A stretch of 64,000 bases of DNA from Paenibacillus sp. FSL R10-2734 (GTDB taxonomy: Bacteria > Bacillota > Bacilli > Paenibacillales > Paenibacillaceae): positions 4,402,001-4,466,000 of the forward strand of contig NZ_CP150170.1 of assembly GCF_037963865.1 (NCBI RefSeq), given 5' to 3'. The notes under the pieces are model-generated. The model did no database searches, was not told the origin of the DNA, and saw only the letters and a list, made by a program, of their open reading frames with translations. Made by a program: the position numbers and the translations under genes. Shown here in pieces: positions 9,536-17,844 of this stretch (position 1 is its first letter; the number at the start of each line of letters is the position of its first letter).

Positions 9536-9862
9536 TTCATTCCTGTTTTGTACAAAAAGCTTTCATGAGCCCTCGGCTCACATCACACTATGAAAAAGTT
9601 AATCCCTCTATTTCATCCGCACCTTTCGCTGGACTAGAAACCTGCATGAGTACAGTTATTCGAGTAGATATTCTCTTCATTAAATCCTAAAACTGCTAAT
9701 ATACAGGTATTTTCTCATTTATGGCTCGGAGACTTCATCTGAAGTAAGAATAACTGCAGATTTGCAGGAATTATTGCTTTAGCACTCCGCGTATCATTAA
9801 AAAATGTACTTTTGCAGGTTTATGCGTCGGTTATCGTTACTGGTGACATTTACATAAAAAAA
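9536..9862. other. Intergenic stretch between convergent genes, with degenerate repeats
   Basis: There is no credible gene here. A short hairpin (TGAGCC-CTC-GGCTCA, 9566-9580) follows the DeoR gene but lacks a T run. The right half holds the degenerate repeat described separately. Confidence 0.6.
9640..9830. repeat. Degenerate repeat, 3-4 copies at about 51-61 bp spacing
   Basis: Each copy contains a short inverted core of the form CTGCA-N4-5-TGCAG/TACAG followed by GGTATT, GTTATT or GGAATT: CTGCATGAGTACAGTTATT at 9642, CTGCTAATATACAGGTATT at 9693, CTGCAGATTTGCAGGAATT at 9754, and a weaker copy around 9805 (GTACTTTTGCAGGTTT). Spacings are about 51, 61 and 51 bp. No open frame runs through it. 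It looks like an eroded intergenic repeat family rather than a gene; a structured RNA or multi-site protein target is possible. Confidence 0.5.
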
Positions 9863-9892
9863 GATGAACACCGTCTGAAGATTGTGCTCATC
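9855..9892 (-). terminator. Intrinsic terminator of the hydrolase operon
   Basis: The stem GATGAGCAC / GTGTTCATC is followed by TTTTTTT on the minus strand. The stop codon of the hydrolase lies in the 5' stem. Confidence 0.85.
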
Positions 9893-10694
9893 TCTTGTTT
9901 AGAAAGTTCTTGATCGCGTCGTACGAATCATGATTATGCTGCTTATTATTGATCGTTTTAGAAGTGACCTCAATAAATTGAGCGTTGGGGATATGTTCAG
10001 AGAGTAACAATCCATAGGCATATGGATGAATGGGGTCAAGTTGACTAGCAAGGATCAAAGTGGGCATCTTTAAGTTTCTCCATGCGTTACGATCATCATT
10101 AGGACAATCCTTTGGCAACTTTACAAACTTCATTGAGGTTTCTCTTACATATGGATAATTAAACTGCCCAAGTAAGGATTCACCTGCATATGAGGATAAT
10201 GAATTCATGGTTTGGTAGACCTCTGAATTCTCATATAAGTTTCGAGCGGTAAGAGTATCTGTATCCTGCAGTGCATCATGGATTTTGGAAAAAGCCTCAC
10301 AAACCAAATCGTCTTGCGGCTTATCTACCCAAGCTGGACGAGACAAAATAAGCTTCTTAACACTAGCCGGATATCTCAATGCCAAATGAAGCGACACCCC
10401 AGCACCTGTTGAAATCCCTCCTAAATTAAATCGTTGGATATGCAGGTATTTCGCTAAAGCCATCACATCTTCCGCGAATTGTTTAAAAGAAAAATCATCC
10501 ACATGTCCAAACGCCGCAGTCTTTCCATGACCTCGGAAATCTAGTGAGATCCTTCGGATGTGATCTGATTGCTTCATTAAACCGAAAGTTTGATTGACGT
10601 CTCCCCCCAGACCATGAAGAAATATAAAAGGCTCACCATTCCCTCCATCATCTTCATAATAAAATTGAATGTGATCGTAAGTAAAATAAGGCAT
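9888..10694 (-). CDS. Alpha/beta-hydrolase fold protein
   Basis: A protein of 268 residues behind AGGAGGGGAG. The fold is clear: oxyanion region FIFLHGLGGD near residue 25, nucleophile elbow GGISTGAG at about 92-99 (Ser in GxSxG), an Asp in LASQLDPIHPYAYG at about 220, and a His near the C-terminus (QHNHDSYD). No secretion signal is present, so it acts in the cytoplasm. It is the third gene of an operon with a Gfo/Idh dehydrogenase and a TIM-barrel isomerase, suggesting hydrolysis of a lactone or ester in a sugar pathway. The substrate cannot be named from sequence. Confidence 0.85.
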   Translation of the reverse strand: MPYFTYDHIQFYYEDDGGNGEPFIFLHGLGGDVNQTFGLMKQSDHIRRISLDFRGHGKTAAFGHVDDFSFKQFAEDVMALAKYLHIQRFNLGGISTGAGVSLHLALRYPASVKKLILSRPAWVDKPQDDLVCEAFSKIHDALQDTDTLTARNLYENSEVYQTMNSLSSYAGESLLGQFNYPYVRETSMKFVKLPKDCPNDDRNAWRNLKMPTLILASQLDPIHPYAYGLLLSEHIPNAQFIEVTSKTINNKQHNHDSYDAIKNFLNKR

Positions 10695-10707
10695 ACTCTC
10701 CCCTCCT

Positions 10708-11781
10708 TTACAAAGGACCAGAAACGTTACTTAGGTAAATCGTATTTCCGGTCTTCACGGATTCTTCTACAGCGAGCATCGCTCTCATCGTCGCCATTCC
10801 ATCCTCAATCGTTGCACCTAAACCTGGCTTATTATGCAGAATAGAATCTGCGAAACCTTCAATCTGCAATCTATAAAAATGACCATCTGCTCCGAGCGGT
10901 CTGTGGTAGCTGTTATCACTAGCCTTGAAAATTTCTACATCGCTTGATTTTAATGTCCAAGGGTTATACGTCTTCCCAACTACGGATCCGAATTCACCAT
11001 AGATTTGGAACCCTTCATGCCAATCCATCCGAACCGCAATGGTCAAATCCAATTGAGCCACAAAGCCGGTTTCAAACTCCGCAGTAATAAACCAGCAATA
11101 AGCACCGAACTTTTGTGTATTCCACGCTTTAACACTTACAATGTTCCCACCTAGAAATCTTGCGGTATCGAATAAATGGCTTCCATGACCTAAAATATAA
11201 TAACGCTCTTTATTCGCTTTTGGATCACCAGCAGGTCTTTTAATATTCTTACCGGGTATGATCACTGGCTGCACATTCTCTGTCACAGTGTATCGATAGG
11301 TGGAATCACAATACCAAGCTTTTAGTCCAATGATTTCTCCCATTTCGTGTTCAACAAAATCTTTGGCTGCTACTATACCTGAATCATATCTCTTCATATT
11401 TCCAACTTGAACCTTGAGATCGGTAAGATCTACAAGTTCTTTCAATTCTTCTACTTCTTCGATTGATACACCTAAAGGCTTCTCTACCAAAACATGTTTA
11501 CCAGCTTTCACTGCTTGTTTAGCAGCCTCCACATGAAATTGATCCGCAATTCCGATGACTACAGCATCAACGTCAGGGTCAGCCAGCATTTGATCATAAG
11601 CTGTATAGACCTTTTCAGGTTCATAGATAGCATTCATTCTTTGGAGCAAGTATTCATCCACATCGCATATCGCGTACAGGTTAGCATTGCGTGAACGTCT
11701 TATAGAGTCAAAATGCGCTGCTTGTGAAATCTGACCGCAGCCTAACACACCGATATTTAATAATCTATTGTCCTTATTCAT
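10708..11781 (-). CDS. Gfo/Idh/MocA-family NAD(P)-dependent oxidoreductase
   Basis: A protein of 357 residues behind TAGGAGGA. An N-terminal Rossmann fold (IGVLGCGQISQAAH, about residues 10-23) and the family VEKPLG motif near residue 99, whose Lys is part of the active site, are followed by the C-terminal alpha/beta substrate domain. Members oxidise sugars, inositols or glycosides, or transiently oxidise a ring carbon. It sits 13 bases ahead of the hydrolase gene and 16 bases behind the TIM-barrel gene, so the three are co-transcribed. The operon composition suggests degradation of an unusual sugar or cyclitol; the exact substrate is unknown. Confidence 0.9.
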   Translation of the reverse strand: MNKDNRLLNIGVLGCGQISQAAHFDSIRRSRNANLYAICDVDEYLLQRMNAIYEPEKVYTAYDQMLADPDVDAVVIGIADQFHVEAAKQAVKAGKHVLVEKPLGVSIEEVEELKELVDLTDLKVQVGNMKRYDSGIVAAKDFVEHEMGEIIGLKAWYCDSTYRYTVTENVQPVIIPGKNIKRPAGDPKANKERYYILGHGSHLFDTARFLGGNIVSVKAWNTQKFGAYCWFITAEFETGFVAQLDLTIAVRMDWHEGFQIYGEFGSVVGKTYNPWTLKSSDVEIFKASDNSYHRPLGADGHFYRLQIEGFADSILHNKPGLGATIEDGMATMRAMLAVEESVKTGNTIYLSNVSGPL

Positions 11782-11797
11782 ATTTAATCCTCCTATT

Positions 11798-12613
11798 CTA
11801 GGTAAGATAATTCAAAGCATACACAACATCGTCTTCACCTAAACCATGCATTATAACGGGACCATCATAATACTCACTTAATTCATTTAGGTATTCCTTT
11901 AAGGGCAAGTTTCCTTTACCTATCGGTGCGAAAGTGATCTTCTCCTCGGTTACAAAAGCATCCTTGCAATGTGCAATGGCAATGTGATCCTTTAGCGCTG
12001 TTAGTGTTTTGGAGATCTTTCCTATAAGATTCTTATGATCCTCTGGGGTCACTAGATTTGCTGCATCGTACAAAACTTTTAGGTAAGGTGTATTCAGATC
12101 TTTTAACAGTCTCAAAGAATCTTCTACCGAACTCACCACATTCGCTTGTTCAGGCTCAAATACTAAAGTCACTTGATTGGCTTCTGCAATTTTCAGCATC
12201 CATGTAAGGCTCTCGTATAATAGTTTCCATGCCTTTTCCGTATGATTATCAGGATGAGGACTCCAATAATCTTCTTGGTTCAAGCTTCCCGTAGAAATAG
12301 AAACATACGGAACAGATAATGCTGATGCTGCCTCAACTACATTTTTAAAACATTGCAGATCCTCGACTTTCTTCTCCTCATTTAGCTCCAACGTATTAAA
12401 CGTCCCTGAGATTACAGCAATGTTAACCCCACTATTGATTGTTGCTTCTTTGATTTGAGAGATGGTTTCCTGACTAATTTCAATAGGTAAGCTCGCCAAC
12501 CCAACGTTTGCAAAATTGAATTGTACGGTACTTATCCCTTGAGCTTTGATTTTGCGTAAGGCAATCTCCAGTTCATAATCGATGTACACTTTCGTGAAAA
12601 TTCCTAGCTTCAC
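11798..12613 (-). CDS. Sugar phosphate isomerase/epimerase (AP-endonuclease-2-like TIM barrel)
   Basis: A protein of 271 residues with a GTG start after AAAGGAGGTG. It matches the xylose-isomerase-like TIM-barrel family: barrel strands with metal-ligand candidates Glu in LVFEPEQ (about 153), Asp in VLYDAANL, His in IAHCKDAF and a late acidic segment GLGEDDV. The family covers isomerases, epimerases and dehydratases of sugars and inosose. It is the first gene of a three-gene operon with a Gfo/Idh dehydrogenase, a pairing common in cyclitol and rare-sugar catabolism. The promoter upstream has a good -35/-10 and direct repeats that may bind the DeoR regulator at 8780. Confidence 0.85.
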   Translation of the reverse strand: MKLGIFTKVYIDYELEIALRKIKAQGISTVQFNFANVGLASLPIEISQETISQIKEATINSGVNIAVISGTFNTLELNEEKKVEDLQCFKNVVEAASALSVPYVSISTGSLNQEDYWSPHPDNHTEKAWKLLYESLTWMLKIAEANQVTLVFEPEQANVVSSVEDSLRLLKDLNTPYLKVLYDAANLVTPEDHKNLIGKISKTLTALKDHIAIAHCKDAFVTEEKITFAPIGKGNLPLKEYLNELSEYYDGPVIMHGLGEDDVVYALNYLT

Positions 12614-12645
12614 AAGTCACACCTCCTTTATTTCTTTTCAACCTC

Positions 12646-12674
12646 ATCATACACGCATTTTCAATTATAAACAA
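12646..12674 (-). promoter_or_regulatory. Sigma-A-type promoter of the isomerase/dehydrogenase/hydrolase operon
   Basis: On the minus strand a -35 TTGTTT (12669-12674) and a -10 TATGAT (12646-12651) are separated by 17 bp, about 33 bases upstream of the GTG start. Confidence 0.55.
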
Positions 12675-12711
12675 TAAAATTCAATTACCAAAGAGAACTA
12701 ATAATCAATTA
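12661..12711 (-). promoter_or_regulatory. Three direct TAATTGA repeats, candidate DeoR operators
   Basis: Read on the minus strand, TAATTGA occurs at 12705-12711, 12681-12687 and 12661-12667, with starts 24 and 20 bp apart, roughly two helical turns. One copy lies in the promoter spacer and two upstream of the -35 box. Direct repeats of this kind are typical DeoR-family binding sites. Linkage to the DeoR gene at 8780 is inference. Confidence 0.5.
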
Positions 12712-12718
12712 TGAAAAC

Positions 12719-12750
12719 ATAAAAAAGTGCTGGCAATGTAGCCAACACTC
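12719..12750 (-). terminator. Intrinsic terminator of the prenyl synthase gene
   Basis: The stem AGTGTTGGC / GCCAGCACT (loop TACATT) is followed by six T residues on the minus strand, 15 bases after the stop codon. Confidence 0.9.
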
Positions 12751-12764
12751 TATAGTTAAACCAA

Positions 12765-15149
12765 TTATCGATTTCGATTAATCATGTAATTCAATAAATG
12801 CTTCAGAAAGGCAATATTACGAGGAATTTCCTTTAAAGCCTCCATAGCGAGACAGTAGTGTTCCCACATCTCTTTTCGTGCACCGTCTGCCCCAAGGATA
12901 GCTACAAACGTTGAATTGTTATTCTCCACATCCTGACCTATGGGTTTACCGAGTAAATGATGATCCCCTTCCAAGTCGAGTAAATCATCTTTAATCTGAA
13001 AGGCAATCCCCGCATGATAGGCAAATTTTTTCAAAGCCAGAATTTCCGACTCCTTAACCTGAGCGAGAATGGCTGGCATTACAAGTGAAGCTTCAAATGC
13101 AATTCCAGTCTTGTAAAAACAAATCATATTCAATTGCTCTAGCGTCAATGCTTTCCCTTTAGAATTTAAATCCATCGCCTGACCCATACATGTGTCTTCT
13201 GCTTTTTGAGCTGAATATTGCATCAAGGCTAGCACAGCTTTTGGATCAAATGTATGAAGCGACGCTTGCTCCTCAATTGACTTCTGGATCAGAAACAGAC
13301 CTGTTAATTCCGCCGTGGCACTATTGTACACTTCGTGCAGGGTTGTTCGACCTCTTCGGGTTGAAGCATTATCCTGGGATGGAAGATCATCGAAGATTAG
13401 TGAAGCGGTATGCATATATTCCAAAGATCTCAGAAGAGGCACAATTGCCGATGCATCTAGACCATATTCCTTAACGCCCATGACCCAAGTCAATATAGGC
13501 CTTATTCGCTTGCCATCCCCTTCTAGACTATAATTAGCCGCATCAATAAGCATTTCTTTCATGGCTGGCATCCCGTTAGGCTTGGTGATCAGTAATTGAC
13601 TGTTGATTTGATCCCGTACCTTTTGAAGCGTATCTCGAAATTCCGCTTTTTCCTTCTTGCTGTTTTTCAGATTCAAGAGCAACTGATCCCGAAGCAGTTT
13701 ATCGAAGAAATCCACATCGTCCGCTTTCCGCACCATCTGCTGCACAAGTCGATTAAATTCCGGTTGACCAGAAGCGAATATCTCCATGATCTCTTTATAC
13801 TTTTCAGTACCTACACGTTCTTTACAGCGCTTCAGACCGTTAATGGCTCGATCTAATATCACCTCACGAGTTTTAGGATCGGAGTGATACACGGTGTGTA
13901 TTAAATGGGAAATGACCGTCCAGTATAATTCAAAAGGATTGATCAAATCCTTACGTTGACTACGGTATTTTAAATAATAGGTATAGGGAGTTACCGCACC
14001 CTCTTTCATATCGTCAAACATATCCGCAAAATCATCTGCCAGCTGATTGTATAGCCCATAGAAGAAGGTCCGTTGATCAAATCCGTCATCAGTTGGAGCA
14101 CTAATTACAGATCGGACAATTAAACGGGAAGAAGAAGATTTTAAAATGATCGGTATAAAAAGCTCTTCATTGCTGTATTCAGGGTTAGTTAGATCCTTCA
14201 TCCGATCCAATTCCTGGGAATGAAAAAACACAAAGGACTGCTCGAAAAATGCATCCTGCATTTCTGCCCGCTGATAACCCCTAATATACTCAAAAGCCTC
14301 TTTGAGCTCCGAATGTACAAATCGAATGAACGGCAGGTTCTCTCCGGACCATTCTCCCATCTCCGGCACAACTCTATTAAGGATTGCTACGCGTATCATA
14401 TCAGAATACTGTTCTTTCTCTTGATCGGTTAAGACACTGGAATCAAGGAGATCGTCAATGAATGGATAAGTTAGGCCATACGAATAACCCAGCCGAATCG
14501 CTTCATCAATTCTCTTAGCACGATCCACAGGTGTTACTTCATCGTCCACCTCTTCCATCACATGGAGAATCACCCCAATAATGATCTTGATCAATTTACG
14601 CTGAGCTTGCTCAGGATTCATTTCACTAGGAAGATGTGCTGATACCTGTTTAAGTTTGTCTATCACCCAAATCGTGGCTGTTTCAACGCCTTCTTTCTGA
14701 GCCCAACGATAGATCCCCGTCAAACTCATGAAATCTGACTGATCCTCCGTACTTGTCGAGCCTTGATGAATCATCTGATTTCTAATATCGGCAACCATAC
14801 GTTTAATCCGGGTCTGTGTGTTTGGTGAATCTAAAGCTTGCCCCAGATCTCTCATATATAGATAGGAAACGCTTCGGTCCAAATAATCATCCAATTTACC
14901 CGTTTGATTCAGCCATCCTAAATATTTATGATAATCCTGAGAATCAGGTTTCCCCTTCCCTCTTGATAAAAAGGATAACCATGAACGACGATGAATATGG
15001 TTCTTCTTCCACAACCGAAAATCTTCAGTCAAGGTAGACACATAAGCTTTTTCTTTGAACTGTTCACGAAGAGATGCAAAATATTGAGCCGCCTTCTGCT
15101 CAGCGGTTGGATATCCTGTATTGGCGTAATCTGTAAATTTTTCATTCAT
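12765..15149 (-). CDS. Two-domain polyprenyl synthetase with large N-terminal isoprenoid-synthase-like domain
   Basis: ATG 15149 with GAGGT six bases upstream gives 794 residues, more than twice the usual 290-330 of prenyl synthases. The C-terminal 300 residues are a normal trans-prenyltransferase: GDGKRIRP at about 544, first Asp-rich motif DDLPSQD near 587, GQAMDL, KTG, and second motif QIKDDLLDLEGD near 718. The N-terminal 490 residues also carry paired Asp-rich motifs at similar spacing: IDDLLD at about 231 and QLADDFADMFDDMKEG at about 369 (141 residues apart, against 134 in the C-terminal domain). This suggests a second, diverged class I isoprenoid-synthase fold. The soluble enzyme should make an allylic diphosphate, which the N-terminal domain may use or hold. 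It is monocistronic, next to a dehydrogenase and a LuxR regulator. Confidence 0.85.
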   Translation of the reverse strand: MNEKFTDYANTGYPTAEQKAAQYFASLREQFKEKAYVSTLTEDFRLWKKNHIHRRSWLSFLSRGKGKPDSQDYHKYLGWLNQTGKLDDYLDRSVSYLYMRDLGQALDSPNTQTRIKRMVADIRNQMIHQGSTSTEDQSDFMSLTGIYRWAQKEGVETATIWVIDKLKQVSAHLPSEMNPEQAQRKLIKIIIGVILHVMEEVDDEVTPVDRAKRIDEAIRLGYSYGLTYPFIDDLLDSSVLTDQEKEQYSDMIRVAILNRVVPEMGEWSGENLPFIRFVHSELKEAFEYIRGYQRAEMQDAFFEQSFVFFHSQELDRMKDLTNPEYSNEELFIPIILKSSSSRLIVRSVISAPTDDGFDQRTFFYGLYNQLADDFADMFDDMKEGAVTPYTYYLKYRSQRKDLINPFELYWTVISHLIHTVYHSDPKTREVILDRAINGLKRCKERVGTEKYKEIMEIFASGQPEFNRLVQQMVRKADDVDFFDKLLRDQLLLNLKNSKKEKAEFRDTLQKVRDQINSQLLITKPNGMPAMKEMLIDAANYSLEGDGKRIRPILTWVMGVKEYGLDASAIVPLLRSLEYMHTASLIFDDLPSQDNASTRRGRTTLHEVYNSATAELTGLFLIQKSIEEQASLHTFDPKAVLALMQYSAQKAEDTCMGQAMDLNSKGKALTLEQLNMICFYKTGIAFEASLVMPAILAQVKESEILALKKFAYHAGIAFQIKDDLLDLEGDHHLLGKPIGQDVENNNSTFVAILGADGARKEMWEHYCLAMEALKEIPRNIAFLKHLLNYMINRNR

Positions 15150-15261
15150 AGGTGATGACCTCAACTTCTCTTTTTGTTAACATGACCCATTAGGAAAGAA
15201 CAGAATTTCTTCCTGAATGAAATGTTCATCAATTAATACGGTCAAAACTGTTTTGGGTTAC

Positions 15262-15290
15262 GAAAAAGAAGCCTGACTAGTCAAGCTTCT
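15262..15290 (-). terminator. Intrinsic terminator downstream of the saccharopine-dehydrogenase-like gene
   Basis: The near-perfect palindrome AGAAGCTTGACTAGTCAGGCTTCT is followed by TTTTT on the minus strand, about 70 bases after the stop codon at 15361. Confidence 0.75.
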
Positions 15291-15360
15291 TAAATATGTA
15301 CTACTTAAATTGTATGTTTTACTCGATGCTACGTAGAATCATAGAACATACATTTTCAAC

Positions 15361-16455
15361 TTAATCAATATTTTGCTCTCTTACTTGGACTTCAAGAGAC
15401 AAGGTCGTTCCTAATTCCTTTTGTATACATGCTAAATCTGTAATCTGCTCAATATGATAAACGCCACCCGGAAATGGTGAATCATACAAGAGCATTGATA
15501 CTGCTGCTGTCACTTTTGCCGTGACGATGGATTGATTTGTTCCTTGCAATAATAATTCAGCATGCAGTCGCTTTCCCTCCAGATTTCTTCCACGAGCCTC
15601 AACCTTGACAATGAACCGGTCACTACCTAAATGTAGCCATTCCATAGCACGAACCATCGACCTGTTCAACCAGCCTATCTTCAGCAGACGAACGGCACCT
15701 GTTTTTTTGGCTTTAGCCAGTATTTTAGTAATCATGACCGAATCCAGACAAAACCGTGTAGATATGGTCGATGCTTTGAGTGTCCGGCCAAGCGTCTGTT
15801 GATCTGAGAATGGGAAACGATAAGCATGACGACTCCCTAAATCATCACCAAAGTGATACAGCTTTCTGTCAGTGAAGCTCTTCACCTCTACCTGACGATC
15901 ATTCTGCTTCACTTCGAACTTTTCGCCTAAACTATTCAAAGTCCATTCTATTGCCGCCTTACCATGAGAATCGCCAAGTCCGAGCATAATCGCTATTTCA
16001 ATCTCTTCAATTTGATCCATCTGCTTCTCAGCTTCAAGAGCCATTAGATTGGTTATACCCGGTGCAAGTCCTACACTTAGAATGGCACAAGCTCCATGCT
16101 GTTCAGCCTCTTCACGATACGCCTCTATTTTAGACAAAAACAAACCATTCGCTGATACATCTACATAATGCGTACCACTGCGAAAGCAGGCTTTTACCAA
16201 ATTCGTGTCCGTCTGATCCAAGCACATGATGACTAGCTTTACTCGATCTAGTAAATCTGAAGCTAATGGCTTATTAATATCCAACTGTAAAGGTTTTATT
16301 TTCCCATGAGTAGATTGTCTGAAAATCTCTGCTTTTTCAAGACTTCTCCCTGCAGCAAATACTTTACCTGTATACTTTTTCTCTAATATTTCACATATCG
16401 TACGCCCAACATGTCCATAACCACCAACGACAATAATATCTTCTTTTTTCTGCAT
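15361..16455 (-). CDS. Saccharopine dehydrogenase-like NAD(P)-binding protein
   Basis: ATG 16455 has GGTGA five bases upstream and gives 364 residues; a GTG at 16464 with AGGA upstream is the alternative start. The N-terminal Rossmann motif (VVGGYGHVGRTI) and the following strand (FAAGRSLEKAE) place it in the saccharopine dehydrogenase NADP-binding superfamily. The stretch YVDVSANGLFL and the conserved LSVGLAPGITNLMA support this. The length and the missing lysine-pathway neighbours argue against true lysine metabolism; many relatives are uncharacterised reductases. It lies between a long prenyl synthase and a divergent LuxR regulator, so it may act on an isoprenoid-derived product (inference). 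Confidence 0.8.
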   Translation of the reverse strand: MQKKEDIIVVGGYGHVGRTICEILEKKYTGKVFAAGRSLEKAEIFRQSTHGKIKPLQLDINKPLASDLLDRVKLVIMCLDQTDTNLVKACFRSGTHYVDVSANGLFLSKIEAYREEAEQHGACAILSVGLAPGITNLMALEAEKQMDQIEEIEIAIMLGLGDSHGKAAIEWTLNSLGEKFEVKQNDRQVEVKSFTDRKLYHFGDDLGSRHAYRFPFSDQQTLGRTLKASTISTRFCLDSVMITKILAKAKKTGAVRLLKIGWLNRSMVRAMEWLHLGSDRFIVKVEARGRNLEGKRLHAELLLQGTNQSIVTAKVTAAVSMLLYDSPFPGGVYHIEQITDLACIQKELGTTLSLEVQVREQNID

Positions 16456-16473
16456 TGTTATCACCGCATCCTA

Positions 16474-16503
16474 TATAATAGAGTTAATTAAGAATCATTC
16501 TCA
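16474..16503. promoter_or_regulatory. Divergent promoter region with Fur-like box
   Basis: TATAAT (16474-16479) can serve as a -10 towards the LuxR gene, and its complement TATTAT on the other strand, with TTGAGA 18 bp upstream, can serve the dehydrogenase gene. Between them lies TAAGAATCATTCTCA (16489-16503), matching the 7-1-7 Fur box (TGATAATNATTATCA) at 11 of 14 positions. The implied minus-strand leader would be very short, so the promoter assignment is weak. Confidence 0.35.
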
Positions 16504-16583
16504 ATTATACGGATTTCACTTCCGTTCACTATCCCACAAATGTGGGGTTCGTAATAATACATTAATGACTAGAGGGCTACCCT

Positions 16584-17669
16584 ATGAACATCAATAAACA
16601 ATTCAATCTAATAAAGAATCAAATCATAAAGCTAGGTATCGTTGCTAATTCATCTCACAACTACCGTACTTCCTTGCTGTCGCTCTTGCGAGGAGCTGTT
16701 CCTTTTGATGCCGCCTGCTGTACTCATGTTGATCCACAAACATTGCTTTCAACTGGTGCGGTTACTGAAGACAATGTAGAATCCATTCATCCCCACTTGT
16801 TCCAGATTGAATACGGTGAGGATGATGTTAACACTTATGAGCAAATGGTTAATAGCAAACTCCTCGTAGCTACAATATATGCTGCAACCGAGCAGCAACC
16901 AGAGCGGAGTGCTCGATATCGAAAGGTTTTGTTTCCAGCAGGTTTTGGGGATGAATTACGAGCAGTGCTTATTCATGGAGAAGCTTGTTGGGGCTATTTG
17001 ACGCTGTACAGGAATGCAGATCAATCGGAATTCTTACAAGAGGAATGCGATTGGATCACCTCGCTTATCCCTCTGATTGCAGCTAGAATGAGGGCTTTCA
17101 GTCTTGAGCTTCCTGATAGAAATGAGACATGGCTTGAAGATCATTATGGTTCCGGCATTGCAGTTTTGTCTGATCACTTGGCTCTTCTCTCCTCCAACCC
17201 CACAGCGGATCGCTGGTTAGACAAACTCCGTTCATTGGAAATGATAGATGCTCATGTGTTGCCACGTCCAATCCGTGCTGTAAGCACACAAGCGTTAAGC
17301 AGCCCCTCTGAATCTGTAGGGATAGCGAAGGTATGCATTCGAATGACTGAGGGGCCCTATTTAGTCGTTCGAGCAAGCCGTCTTCAGGCGTATGACGGTC
17401 AGAACCAGGTTGCCATTTCATTCGAACCCGCGCGACCAGATGACATGCTCCCCATCATTGCTGAAGCGTATAGTTTGACGGAACGTGAGCAGCAGCTATT
17501 ACACGGTGTAATTCGAGGATTATCCACTAAAGAATTGGCTTCTGCTTTACATATTTCTGCATACACCGTCCAGGATCATTTAAAGTCCATTTTCAGCAAA
17601 TCAGGGGTCAGCAGCCGCAGAGAACTTATTTGGTATTTGCATTCTCGCTACAATATTAAAGAGACGTAA
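16584..17669 (+). CDS. LuxR-family transcriptional regulator
   Basis: A protein of 361 residues with a C-terminal LuxR/GerE helix-turn-helix at about 300-352 (LTEREQQLLHGVIRGLSTKE, then HISAYTVQDHLKSIFSKSGV). The N-terminal 200 residues look like a GAF-type sensor fold; there is no receiver Asp pocket and no P-loop, so it is neither a classical response regulator nor a MalT-type ATPase. It is transcribed divergently from the saccharopine-dehydrogenase-like gene, 128 bases away, and is a natural candidate regulator of that gene and possibly of the prenyl synthase. The ribosome site is weak (GAGGGCTACCCT before the ATG). Confidence 0.88.
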   Translation: MNINKQFNLIKNQIIKLGIVANSSHNYRTSLLSLLRGAVPFDAACCTHVDPQTLLSTGAVTEDNVESIHPHLFQIEYGEDDVNTYEQMVNSKLLVATIYAATEQQPERSARYRKVLFPAGFGDELRAVLIHGEACWGYLTLYRNADQSEFLQEECDWITSLIPLIAARMRAFSLELPDRNETWLEDHYGSGIAVLSDHLALLSSNPTADRWLDKLRSLEMIDAHVLPRPIRAVSTQALSSPSESVGIAKVCIRMTEGPYLVVRASRLQAYDGQNQVAISFEPARPDDMLPIIAEAYSLTEREQQLLHGVIRGLSTKELASALHISAYTVQDHLKSIFSKSGVSSRRELIWYLHSRYNIKET

Positions 17670-17781
17670 GATGTTAATCTTTATTCAGGCGGTTGACTGA
17701 CCAGCATATGATATAAGCCTTTAGTAGCCATTACTGCCATCAGACAAGATGAAATGAACAATATTTTTTAAAGAGGTCAAT

Positions 17782-17834
17782 AAAAAAAGTACCCTCTTAT
17801 CCGATATGATGAACGAACCGGAGTGGATACTTTT
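17782..17834 (-). terminator. Terminator between convergent LuxR and lipoprotein genes
   Basis: The stem AAAAGTATCCACTC / GAGGGTACTTTT is followed by TTTTTTT on the minus strand. The plus strand also forms the stem with a weaker T run. Confidence 0.7.
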
Positions 17835-17844
17835 AAATAAAAAA

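Noticed and set aside
9566..9580. Hairpin TGAGCC-CTC-GGCTCA after the DeoR gene
   Set aside because: No T run follows on either strand, so not called as a terminator.
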